Assembly (NCBI RefSeq): GCF_022898935.1
Contig: NZ_JALIRP010000005.1
Span: 248,001 to 312,000 of the forward strand
Source of the DNA: Paenibacillus mangrovi
GTDB lineage: Bacteria > Bacillota > Bacilli > Paenibacillales > Paenibacillaceae
Reading direction: 5' to 3'
DNA: 64,000 nt
The notes below the pieces were generated by a model. That model did no database searches. It saw nothing but the letters and a program-made list of their open reading frames with translations, and was not told where the DNA came from. Position numbers and translations under genes: made by a program. Position 1 is the stretch's first letter, and each line of letters starts with the position of its first letter. Below are positions 27,258 through 35,419 of this stretch, one piece after another.

Positions 27258-30200
27258 TTATTTATTCGAATCCTTACTGCTCACATGCGCCACCTGCAGA
27301 CGCTCCGAACGCCGCTGCTTGATTTTCTCAGGCAGCACGATTAATGCCGGAACCAGCATCGGCAGCAGGATAAAGCAGAGCACGATCAAGCCCACGATGA
27401 CGGCTGATGCCAACTCGATCAGCAGAACCAGTCCTGACGGGATCAGGGTGGCAAAGGTACCGCCCAGGATCACCATCGCGGAGATGATGACGCCGCCCAC
27501 GCTTTTCGCCGCTTTTACAATCGCATCCCCTGGCGCCATATCGCCCTGCTCGCGGTAGCGTTCCATCAGGAAGATGCTGTAGTCGACCCCTACCGCCACA
27601 ATGATGATGAAGGAGAAGAACGGAACAAAGGATGATACGCCATCCGCCCCGATGATGTATTTTGTTACCAGATTGGATGCGCTCATCGCCACAAAATAAG
27701 ACGCAACAAGCGACAGAACGATATAAACAGCCGGCCAGAAAGAGCGGATCACAAACAGCAGCACGATAAACACACTCACAAGGACGATAATGGCCGTGCT
27801 GTTGAAGGACTTGAGCTGCTCCTTGTTCATATCGTAGGTGGTTGAACTCGGTCCTGCCGCCCCGTAACTGGCGTTATCCAGTACAGTACCTTTCAGGCTG
27901 CTGGATACCGTATCATTGATCTTCTCAATGGTCTTCAGCGCAGCCGGAGAATACGGGTCATCATCCAGGATCACAATCATCTTCGTAATCTTCCGGTCCT
28001 TGGACATAAAATTGTCCTCAGCCTTCTTGAAATCCTCGCTGTCCAAAGCCTCACGCGGAATAAAGAAGGTTTTCGAGCTGTTCAGCTGGGTCAGGAAATC
28101 GCTTGTTTTACCCAGACCTTCAGAGATATCCCCCAGCCCACTGCCGCTCTTGTCGATGCCTTCCTTCAGCTGTGACATGCCGCCTGTCATGCTGGAGAGA
28201 CCGTCGATCAGCTGCTTCTGACCACTTTGCACCTGACCGAGGGCCGCGTTCAGCTTCTTCATATTCGCCTCGATTTCGCGGCTGCCGCTGCTGCCCTGCT
28301 GAAGTCCCTTCTGCAGTTCATTGGCACCTTTTTGCAGCGCTGCAAGCCCTGAGGACATCTGCTTCTGCGCCGCCTCAATCTGTCCAAGTCCGCCAGCAGT
28401 CTCACCCAGCGAAGAGTTCAGCTTGGCATAATTATTGTTCAGCTGCTCCATTCCACCGCTGAGCTGCGTCAGACTGGAAGCGAGAGTCTCTCCGGTCGCT
28501 TTTAACTTCACGTAATCCGGATCTTCAGCCAGCTCGCTGTGCTTGGTCCCGAGTCCGGCAATGAGGCCGTTCATTCCAATCAAGCCCTGCTGAATTTGCG
28601 GGATCTGTCCGCTGATTTGCTGATAGCCTGCTTCCAGAGAGCCAAACCCTTTGGAAATCTGCGTCAGCCCCGCACTGATCTTGCCAGTGTTACTGCTAAC
28701 GGTGTCCATACCGCTTTTCAGCCCGGCAATCCCCTTGTTTAGCTCACCGGCTCCGCCTGCACCCTTGCTAATGCCTGAGGCTACCTGACCAAGCGCTGCA
28801 GTAATTTGATCGTATCCTTCCTTTACCTGATCAGTGCCGGTAACCAGCTGATTTGCGCTGGAGGTATCCGGCGTGCTCAGTTTATCGCCAATTTGGTCGA
28901 GTCCACTTTTGATCTGGTCCACGCCCTTTTGGGACGCCGAGATGCCTTCCGTCACGGTTTCGGTCTGATTACTGATATAGAACTCCTCAATCGGCTTCGA
29001 CTGCGGCTGCGTCACGCTCGCTACCGATTTGACCCCATCGATCGACTTCAGCTTATCCGTCAGCCTATCGATAACGCCCAGGACTTCATTGTTGTCCATG
29101 GCTTTGTCGTCTTCAATGACTACAGTCGTCGGCAGCGCCTGCCCCCGGCTGAAATGCTCCGCCACAATGCTGAAGCCCTTGGTGGACGGATAACCGTCGC
29201 CAAGCTCCTGCAGCTGGTCAAAGGATAGCTTCTGCCCGCTCGTCAGCAGTGCCGGAATCATCAAAACCACAATAATCACGGTCACTACAACCGGATACTT
29301 GACGGAAATGGATGTAAGTTTAGCCCAAAATTTGCTCTCCTTATGGCCCGCCGCCTTTTTCGAAGGCCAGAACAGCTTTGGTCCGAACACTTTCAGTAGA
29401 AACGGCGTGAGCGTCAGAATCTGCAGCACCAGTACAACCGTACCGATCGCAACCACATTCGCTGATTTATAAATACCGAAGCTCGAGAAGCTCAGCCCGG
29501 CAAAAGCAATAAACACCGTGGCGATACTGTAAATAATCGTTTTGCCCGCGGTTTTGTAAGAAGCGATAATCGCCTCGTCCACAGACAGCCCGTGGGATAG
29601 TTCCTCCTTGAACCGGTTGAACAAGAGAATATTGTAATCCGTACCAATGCCGAACAGGATCAGCACCAGCAGCATCTGCGTCACGCTCGTGACCGGAAAA
29701 TTCAGCTTGTCGATAATCTGTGCGGCAATGCCCATTGAGCAGAGGTAAGAAATACCGACCGCAAGCAGGGAGACAAACGGAATGATCAGGGAGCGGAACA
29801 TCACAATCAGGACCACCAGGATGAAAATGACGGTAAGCACCGCGCTCTTTTCCACCCCGGCCGTCGAGGCCTTGATATAGTCATTCTGGATAAAGTCCTC
29901 GCCGCTCAAGTAGTATGGAACATTCACATCCCTCAGCACCTCTTGGAACTGCTTGTCGATATCATCCACGTTACGGCCGTTTTTCTCTAGGTTGAAGGTG
30001 GCCATCAGCGTCGTGTTATCCTCCGAAATGAGGGAGGACTTGGCGTCTTGAGTCGTGATCGGATCAATCAGCTGGGTAAAGCCGAGCTCCGACTTATGCT
30101 GAATCATGCTCTCGATCCCGGATGCAATATTCTTCATATCCTCATCCGTCAGCTTGCTTTCCCTATAAAAAACAATAATATCGCTGGTTCCACTCGAGCC

Positions 30201-30374
30201 AGTCATCTTGTTGAGAAGAGCTCCGGCGACCTTGGAAGGGCTGTCTTCCGTCAGCGGGTCCTGACCCCTCTCTTGTAAAATGGCGTTCACATCCGGCTGA
30301 AATACGGTCAGCAGCACGGTTGCTATAAGCCAAAACACCAGGATCGCCCAGCGCCATTTGATGATTTGCCGCAT
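27258..30374 (-). CDS. MMPL/RND-family exporter with coiled extracytoplasmic repeat domain
   Basis: 1038 aa from MRQIIKWRWAILVFW; earlier in-frame starts lack a ribosome binding site. Two MMPL membrane bundles (residues about 10-330 and 850-1020) flank a large outer domain. That domain (about 430-780) is built of many degenerate repeats of the type Gly-x-x-Gln-Leu/Ile-x-x-Gly, for example QVSGISKGAGG-like and GQVQSGQKQLIDGLSSM, as in YhgE/Pip and YdgH proteins, predicting long helical hairpins outside the membrane. Relatives export lipids, fatty acids or drugs using the proton gradient. Controlled, by shared operator, by the upstream TetR. Confidence 0.9.
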   Translation of the reverse strand: MRQIIKWRWAILVFWLIATVLLTVFQPDVNAILQERGQDPLTEDSPSKVAGALLNKMTGSSGTSDIIVFYRESKLTDEDMKNIASGIESMIQHKSELGFTQLIDPITTQDAKSSLISEDNTTLMATFNLEKNGRNVDDIDKQFQEVLRDVNVPYYLSGEDFIQNDYIKASTAGVEKSAVLTVIFILVVLIVMFRSLIIPFVSLLAVGISYLCSMGIAAQIIDKLNFPVTSVTQMLLVLILFGIGTDYNILLFNRFKEELSHGLSVDEAIIASYKTAGKTIIYSIATVFIAFAGLSFSSFGIYKSANVVAIGTVVLVLQILTLTPFLLKVFGPKLFWPSKKAAGHKESKFWAKLTSISVKYPVVVTVIIVVLMIPALLTSGQKLSFDQLQELGDGYPSTKGFSIVAEHFSRGQALPTTVVIEDDKAMDNNEVLGVIDRLTDKLKSIDGVKSVASVTQPQSKPIEEFYISNQTETVTEGISASQKGVDQIKSGLDQIGDKLSTPDTSSANQLVTGTDQVKEGYDQITAALGQVASGISKGAGGAGELNKGIAGLKSGMDTVSSNTGKISAGLTQISKGFGSLEAGYQQISGQIPQIQQGLIGMNGLIAGLGTKHSELAEDPDYVKLKATGETLASSLTQLSGGMEQLNNNYAKLNSSLGETAGGLGQIEAAQKQMSSGLAALQKGANELQKGLQQGSSGSREIEANMKKLNAALGQVQSGQKQLIDGLSSMTGGMSQLKEGIDKSGSGLGDISEGLGKTSDFLTQLNSSKTFFIPREALDSEDFKKAEDNFMSKDRKITKMIVILDDDPYSPAALKTIEKINDTVSSSLKGTVLDNASYGAAGPSSTTYDMNKEQLKSFNSTAIIVLVSVFIVLLFVIRSFWPAVYIVLSLVASYFVAMSASNLVTKYIIGADGVSSFVPFFSFIIIVAVGVDYSIFLMERYREQGDMAPGDAIVKAAKSVGGVIISAMVILGGTFATLIPSGLVLLIELASAVIVGLIVLCFILLPMLVPALIVLPEKIKQRRSERLQVAHVSSKDSNK

Positions 30375-30404
30375 GCCTTTGATTTTCCCCCTCGCAAATT
30401 TGTT

Positions 30405-30422
30405 AGTAAACAGGCGTTCATT
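30405..30422. promoter_or_regulatory. TetR operator in front of the MMPL gene
   Basis: AGTAAACAGGCGTTCATT, 31 bases upstream of the MMPL start. It matches 15 of 18 positions of the site before the TetR gene (in reverse orientation); the half-sites are TAAAC and GTT(T/C)A. Confidence 0.65.
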
Positions 30423-30557
30423 ATTGCACCAAAAAAAAGGCTCACCTATAATCAATTTCATAATGCCAATGAAAACCATTATGAAATTGACTACTTTGCA
30501 TCATATAAAAATCCCGCTGAATTTATTCATCTGAAGAATGCGGGCACGGCACCACCA

Positions 30558-31169
30558 TCAAGTGGTGAGCCGAGACCCTATTCCCAAATAGTACAGATAA
30601 ACAAACTCGTTCACGAGCCTTTTTACAGTCCCCCCGTCCTCATTCTCCCTCAGGATCAGGCATACACCCTCCACAATGGTGCCAGCGAACATGCGCGCGC
30701 TTTGACGCTGCTCGGGCGTAAGCTTTGATGCGTTTTCCCAGCCCGACGCAAACGCATCCTCCAGAATGTTCACAATCAGCTGCACTAAATCCGCTTTGGC
30801 CTGCCCATATTTGGAGCCTGTACTGCGGTTCAGCAAAATCGTCAGCTCCGCGCTGTAAGCATCAAACAGCCCGACAATCGTATCCTCCACCCTCTTCAAA
30901 TAGTTAATTCCTTGGTTCTGAGGTGTGTAGCAGTGGTCCAGTTCCTTTTTTAGATCGAGAACGTTCTCAAGGAGCTTTTCATAAACCGGTCTGACGAGCG
31001 CTTCAAACAGCTCCTCTTTGTTCTTGAAGTAGCGGTAAATGTTGCCTGTCGTGATACCGGCCGCTGACGAAATACGGCGCATGGAAGCGTCCATATAATC
31101 ATGGGATTTGAATTCGTCCAAGGCCGCCCGAAGAATGCTTTGGCGGACATCTTCTTTAAGGATTTGCAT
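30558..31169 (-). CDS. TetR/AcrR family repressor of the MMPL exporter
   Basis: 203 aa from MQILKEDVRQSILRA, with only a weak ribosome binding site because an operator occupies that place. TetR helix-turn-helix: ASMRRISSAAGITTGNIYRYFKNKEELF. Ligand domain unassigned. The gene precedes the MMPL exporter in the same direction with a 183-base gap containing a second copy of the operator, so both autoregulation and control of the exporter are likely, as in the FarR/FarE or YdgG-like arrangements known in Firmicutes. Confidence 0.9.
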   Translation of the reverse strand: MQILKEDVRQSILRAALDEFKSHDYMDASMRRISSAAGITTGNIYRYFKNKEELFEALVRPVYEKLLENVLDLKKELDHCYTPQNQGINYLKRVEDTIVGLFDAYSAELTILLNRSTGSKYGQAKADLVQLIVNILEDAFASGWENASKLTPEQRQSARMFAGTIVEGVCLILRENEDGGTVKRLVNEFVYLYYLGIGSRLTT

Positions 31170-31170
31170 A

Positions 31171-31188
31171 AATAAACACCCGTTTACT
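31171..31188. promoter_or_regulatory. TetR operator at the start of its own gene
   Basis: AATAAACACCCGTTTACT begins one base upstream of the TetR ATG, so a bound repressor would cover the ribosome-binding region DNA. The reverse complement reads AGTAAACGGGTGTTTATT, matching the MMPL-proximal site. Confidence 0.65.
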
Positions 31189-31453
31189 ATTATTTTATGG
31201 TTTTGATTATACAGCCTCAGCATCTCATTGGCAAATCTGGATGGTGTACCCTGCGAACGGTTCCAGGCCAAGCATTCACTCAATTTCGAAGCCCGGATCC
31301 TCGATCATCGCGTTAACCCAAGTGATCCGTTTCATACTACAGGGCTCTTTTCTAAAAGATTGTTGCTTAAAGTGGCATGTGCTAAAATAGAACAGGAACA
31401 TTTGTTTGTGATCGCAACAAACCAATGGACTGGCGTCATAAGGAGTGGTAAAA

Positions 31454-31906
31454 ATGGATAGCTGTTGTCAAACATCCACCGAAAAGCCGAGAACACCTAC
31501 ACAATGCCCTGTTTGTCATCATAAGGGTAAAATTATTCAATTGATTACTCTCAAATCATTACTCCAACCAGCAGCATTAGAAACTATTCACCCTGAATCA
31601 AATTACGCTTTTTGCACTAATTCGTCTTGCGAAGTTGTCTATTTTAGCGATATACAGACCTTTGGCAAAGATATACTCAAAGTCTCGGTGTTTCAAAAAA
31701 ACGATGCGCTCGATGTACCTGTTTGCTACTGCTTTGGATGGACAAGAGAACGCTTAATACAAGCTGTTCAAGAAAATCAGCATCCCCTTGACCATATACG
31801 AGAACAGATTCAAGCTAATCGTTGCGGATGTGAGGTTAATAACCCACAAGGAGCCTGTTGTTTGGGCAATGTTACTACATTCATTCGGAGCCTCGACAAG
31901 AGTTAA
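31454..31906 (+). CDS. CopZ-like iron-sulfur/zinc metallochaperone domain protein
   Basis: 150 aa from MDSCCQTSTEKPR, the ATG behind AAGGAG. Cysteines are dense: CC near the N-terminus, CPVC, then C-x4-C (CTNSSC), CYC, and CGC plus CC near the C-terminus. This is the layout of the N-terminal zinc plus [2Fe-2S] domain of Archaeoglobus CopZ; the heavy-metal-associated domain usually fused to it is absent. Such stand-alone domains are often found with metal-resistance genes, but none is adjacent here. The gene is clearly more AT-rich than its neighbours, hinting at transfer. Confidence 0.75.
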   Translation: MDSCCQTSTEKPRTPTQCPVCHHKGKIIQLITLKSLLQPAALETIHPESNYAFCTNSSCEVVYFSDIQTFGKDILKVSVFQKNDALDVPVCYCFGWTRERLIQAVQENQHPLDHIREQIQANRCGCEVNNPQGACCLGNVTTFIRSLDKS

Positions 31907-32528
31907 TCTCTTGTTATCTCATTCAGCAACAATTCTTGTGAATAGAACCTATTTAAAAGTCCAAAGCGCAAAAAAAGAGATGTTCCGTTAAGAACACGGG
32001 AAGTTTGATCATGCCAGCGGTCAACAGCGATGCGCAGAAAGAACAACGGTTCCCGATCCAGCCGACAACAGGTCCGCCCGCTGTCCACCGTTGTCCTTGA
32101 AGGAACCACTCAGATGTTAACTCTAGGCTTTGAAATACAGCCCTTGATACCAAGCTTACTATCGAACCGGTTCTGGGACTTATGATTCTTCTGCCGAAAG
32201 CCCGCTTCCTCTAGCGGATACCCAGCTTGGCGGCCTAGATTCACCGCGCTGTTCCTCACGGTCTACCACCTGATGCTTTGATGCTCGTCCTCCTTGTCAT
32301 TTACAACTCCGTTCACCTGATGATCTATGAAAGGTTTATCGGCTGCCCCGCCCCTCTTTTCACGCGTCGTACAAATTAGAACAACTATCGTCAAAATCCG
32401 CCATAAATAGTCAATGGTCCAGCATATTTGCGGAAGGAAAACTGCGCTGTGAACCCGAATGTTATTCTCATGGATTGAAATAGATTGCAGATTCTCAAAG
32501 AATCAAAATCTCTGAAGGAGGGATACGC
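31907..32528. other. Gene-free stretch, possibly decayed coding DNA
   Basis: 622 bases without an intact gene. Short frames on both strands are broken by stops. On the plus strand around 32240-32350, pieces in two frames read RFTALFLTVYHLM and then MLVLLVIYNSVHLMIYERFI, as if a hydrophobic protein had been frameshifted. I cannot name the source. No inverted repeats of insertion-sequence type were found. The 5' part is AT-rich like the CopZ-like gene; the promoter of the next gene lies at the right end. Confidence 0.35.
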
Positions 32529-33008
32529 ATGGAGTTTCAAGTGATTGAAAGAGAGGCTTTTACGGTAACCGGTAAAATGCGCGAGGTATCTACGAAGGAC
32601 GGCAGCAATTTGGTGGACATTCCGGCGTTCTGGCAGGAGTGCCACAGAGATGGAACGTCGATGAAGCTCGAGGCTATTGCCGGGGGACAAAATATGTACG
32701 GAATTTGTATGGATTTTGATGGTGAGGGCGGATTTCATTATCTAATAGGGGTAGAGACGGACGGGGATGAATCCGAATCAGGGGAGCTCGTATCCCGCGT
32801 CATTCCGGCTGCAGCATGGGCTGTCTTCACGTCAGTCGGCCCTATGCCTGGCGCCATCCAGAAGGTCTGGCAGCATGTCTACCAGGACTGGTTCCCGTCC
32901 AGTGGATACGAGCATGCCCATGGGCCCGAGCTGGAGATTTATCCACCTGGGGATACCATGAGTGATGATTATCGCTGCGAGGTATGGATTCCGGTCGTGA
33001 TAAAATAA
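32529..33008 (+). CDS. GyrI-like effector-binding domain protein
   Basis: 159 aa. Resembles the stand-alone GyrI-like/AraC effector-binding (SHS2-repeat) domain: FQVIEREAFTVTGKMREVS start, a middle QNMYGICMDF strand, AAAWAVFTSVGPMPGAIQKVWQHVYQDWFPSSGYEHAHGPELEIYPPGD spread over the second repeat, and the terminal CEVWIPVVIK strand. These domains bind amphipathic small molecules or, in some members, act as hydrolases. No DNA-binding domain. Perfect ribosome binding site (GAAGGAGGGATACGC before ATG). Ligand unknown. Confidence 0.82.
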   Translation: MEFQVIEREAFTVTGKMREVSTKDGSNLVDIPAFWQECHRDGTSMKLEAIAGGQNMYGICMDFDGEGGFHYLIGVETDGDESESGELVSRVIPAAAWAVFTSVGPMPGAIQKVWQHVYQDWFPSSGYEHAHGPELEIYPPGDTMSDDYRCEVWIPVVIK

Positions 33009-33028
33009 ACCAGTTTGATATTTAAAAT

Positions 33029-33079
33029 AAGCCTGCTCATGTTCTTTTACAATTCATGCATCAGAACCTGTACAGGCTT
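33029..33079. terminator. Bidirectional terminator between GyrI-like gene and nanK
   Basis: AAGCCTG/CAGGCTT outer arms with further pairing inside (GTTCT/AGAAC). T-rich tails on both sides (GTTTATTTT plus; ATTTTAAA minus). Confidence 0.7.
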
Positions 33080-33091
33080 GTTTATTTTAAT

Positions 33092-34030
33092 CTACGTCTC
33101 CAGCTTCAGTGGGGAAGACTTCAATTGATCCAGAACCAGTTTGGCTGCACCGATCGCCCCCGCTTCATTGCCGAGCTCCGCTGTACGCACATCCGCATGC
33201 AGCCCCATGCCGTTCATGGCTTCAAGGAGCAGCGGCCACCATACCGTTTTCGAGTCAACCAGACCGCCGCCAATCAGAATCGCCTCCGGGTTCAAGCCAA
33301 TATGAAGGTTATTCACCACAATGGCCAAATGAGAAGAGAACTGCTTCAGCACCTGTGTAGCCTGCGGCTGCCCCTTCAGATGATCATCCAGCACTTCAAC
33401 GCCGGACGTATAAGCACGTCCCGCCGCCTCGCTTGCGAGCTTGACCAAAGCCGTACCCGACAGGTACTGCTCAATGCAGCCGCGCAAACCGCAGTTGCAG
33501 GGTCTACCGCCAGGCACCAATACGGTATGCCCCCACTCACCGCCGTTCCAATGGGCACCTCTGTACAGCTCGCCCCCGATCATGTTGGCTCCGCCAACAC
33601 CCGTTCCGAGCGTAAGCATCGACAGATCCTTGATGTTTCTTCCCGCACCAAGCCAGGCCTCACCTACAAGTGCTGTATTGGCATCATTATCTACGAATAC
33701 AGGCAGACTATAGGCCTCTTCCACCCATGCCTTAGGATTAGACCCCATCCAGCCCGGCAGATTATCCGTCGCAAACACGATTTCTCCTGTCTGCACGTTG
33801 ACCCTGCCTGCCGTGCCGATGCCAATACCCTGGATATCCTGATGCTGCGCCAGCAGGTTATCCAGCAGCTGCCGTATGTTCTCCAGAATCCGCTCTTTGC
33901 CCTGCCTGGCCTCAGTTGCGTTTTTGTCCTGACCTAGAAGCTGTCCCGAACCATCTAGAACCATCCCTTTAATAGAGGTGCCTCCGATATCGATTCCTAT
34001 GACCTTCATGCCTGCTCCCATTACATTCAT
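33092..34030 (-). CDS. nanK: ROK family kinase, probable N-acetylmannosamine kinase
   Basis: 312 aa. ATP-binding GIDIGGTSIKG at the N-terminus, ROK signature GTGVGGANMIGGELYRGAHWNGGEWGH (split over about residues 137-165), and zinc-binding CNCGLRGCIEQ. ROK kinases phosphorylate glucose, fructose or N-acetylhexosamines; the position directly after nanE, 14 bases apart, points to ManNAc. Its start has GGAGG 9 bases upstream. No sialate lyase (nanA) or transporter is in the window, so the substrate may come from another route. Confidence 0.82.
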   Translation of the reverse strand: MNVMGAGMKVIGIDIGGTSIKGMVLDGSGQLLGQDKNATEARQGKERILENIRQLLDNLLAQHQDIQGIGIGTAGRVNVQTGEIVFATDNLPGWMGSNPKAWVEEAYSLPVFVDNDANTALVGEAWLGAGRNIKDLSMLTLGTGVGGANMIGGELYRGAHWNGGEWGHTVLVPGGRPCNCGLRGCIEQYLSGTALVKLASEAAGRAYTSGVEVLDDHLKGQPQATQVLKQFSSHLAIVVNNLHIGLNPEAILIGGGLVDSKTVWWPLLLEAMNGMGLHADVRTAELGNEAGAIGAAKLVLDQLKSSPLKLET

Positions 34031-34044
34031 CGTTCCCGGCCTCC

Positions 34045-34746
34045 TTAATGGGTTTCCCCTTTCAGTGCTTCGCGGACCGCCAAGGCAAACCTCTCCGTGA
34101 TGAGCTTGGGCCTGGTAATCGCCGACCCAACAACAACCGCATGTGCCCCAAGCTTCAGGCAGAATGCCGCCTGCTCCGGCGTGTTGATTCTACCCTCTCC
34201 AATCACCGGAATACGAATCCTACGGACTGCCTCTTGCAGCAGCTCATAGTCAGGCTCCTTTTGCTGCGGCGAATACGGGGTATAGCCGGAAAGCGTCGTC
34301 GAAATGCAGTCGACACCGATAGATTCGGCATATAAAGCTTCCTCCAGCGTCGATATATCGGCCATTACTTTCTGGCCATGCGTCTTCATGTAAGCTACAA
34401 GCTCTTCCAGCCTTTCGCTATGGGGTCTTCGGTTGCGTGTTGCATCCAGGGCGATGACATCTACCCCTACCTCCATCAGCTCACGAACTTCACGAAGCGT
34501 AGGCGTAATATATACTCTGCTGTCGTCATAGTCCCGCTTGATGATGCCGATGATCGGCAGCCGGGTCGCCTGCTTGATCGCAGCAATATCGTGAATACTG
34601 TTCGCGCGGATTCCGATGGCGCCTCCCTGCTCAGCGGCGAGGGCCATCTTGGCCATCGTATCCCCTCCATGCAGCGGTTCATCCTCAAGTGCTTGGCAAG
34701 AGACTATCAAACCGCCTTGAACCTTTTGAAAGTATGAATCCTCCAT
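34045..34746 (-). CDS. nanE: N-acetylmannosamine-6-phosphate 2-epimerase
   Basis: Converts ManNAc-6-P to GlcNAc-6-P in amino-sugar/sialic acid use. 233-aa TIM barrel with family features: GGLIVSCQALEDEPLHG, GIRANSIHDI, PIIGIIKRDY, DVIALDATRNRRP, MADISTLEEAL, GVDCISTTLSGYT, and PVIGEGRINTPEQA. Cytoplasmic. First gene of a nanE-nanK pair. The ATG follows AGGAG. The 270-base region upstream contains its presumed promoter and the terminator of the next gene. Confidence 0.95.
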   Translation of the reverse strand: MEDSYFQKVQGGLIVSCQALEDEPLHGGDTMAKMALAAEQGGAIGIRANSIHDIAAIKQATRLPIIGIIKRDYDDSRVYITPTLREVRELMEVGVDVIALDATRNRRPHSERLEELVAYMKTHGQKVMADISTLEEALYAESIGVDCISTTLSGYTPYSPQQKEPDYELLQEAVRRIRIPVIGEGRINTPEQAAFCLKLGAHAVVVGSAITRPKLITERFALAVREALKGETH

Positions 34747-34951
34747 ACATTCATCTCCTGTTTCCCTCTACCTTGGGCCAGTATCGGTAATATATTCCGG
34801 ATGTGATCTCTTCGAAGTCTATACTTTCTTACATCTTATCAAAGACTAGAGATTTTCTCCATTATTATTTTATATATGGGAGATTATTTCTTTCTAAACA
34901 AAAAAAGCTGGATCCACCTCATCCTAAAGTTAGAGTGATCTCGAAGTCAAC

Positions 34952-34996
34952 AAGAAAAGCCCATTGGTCCCTACTGTGGGACAATGAGCTTTTCTT
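34952..34996 (-). terminator. Terminator of the small acidic protein gene
   Basis: A long hairpin: AAGAAAAGC/GCTTTTCTT outer arms, then CATTG/CAATG and GTCCC/GGGAC. In minus-strand sense it ends in TTTTCTTGTT. Confidence 0.82.
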
Positions 34997-35016
34997 ACAT
35001 TTTGACCGCTTTCCGA

Positions 35017-35295
35017 TTAATCCTCGTCCACGGCAATTCCTATATCCATCAGGTAATCCATCTCGGCATCAAGTACAGCTTCGACAGTCATTTCATCTAA
35101 CTTAACATCTTTACGACTCAACACGTAGTCGACTAAATCATCGCTGTCGATCTCCACTTCGCCTTGTTCATTCGCTTCCGCCGTGTTGATAAACGTCTTC
35201 TCATGCTTCAGGACAACCCTGATGCTTTCGGGTTCAGCGCCCGTCTCAGCCGCAATATACTGCACAAGCTCCTGCTCGTTGAGTGTGCTGCTCAT
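35017..35295 (-). CDS. Small acidic hypothetical protein
   Basis: 92 aa, very rich in Asp and Glu (C-terminus DAEMDYLMDIGIAVDED), no Cys, no membrane segment, predicted mostly helical. It contains LVDYVLSRKDVKLDEMTVEAVLDAE. The start has a near-perfect AAGGAGATGAG ribosome binding site and the gene has its own terminator, so it is real. I do not recognise the family; nothing in its surroundings suggests a role. Confidence 0.75.
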   Translation of the reverse strand: MSSTLNEQELVQYIAAETGAEPESIRVVLKHEKTFINTAEANEQGEVEIDSDDLVDYVLSRKDVKLDEMTVEAVLDAEMDYLMDIGIAVDED

Positions 35296-35419
35296 GGCCT
35301 TCTCATCTCCTTATTTCATGTCCTAGTGCCATTGTAACATAAAAAGCTTGGGTTTCCATTTTTTCAAGCAGGAATTTAACAAATTTACAAAAGTCAGGAT
35401 CCTTTTTTACACAGATCGA

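Noticed and set aside
33056..33937. Plus-strand frame (293 codons) opposite nanK
   Set aside because: Antisense shadow; nanK has all ROK motifs and a coupled start, this frame has none.
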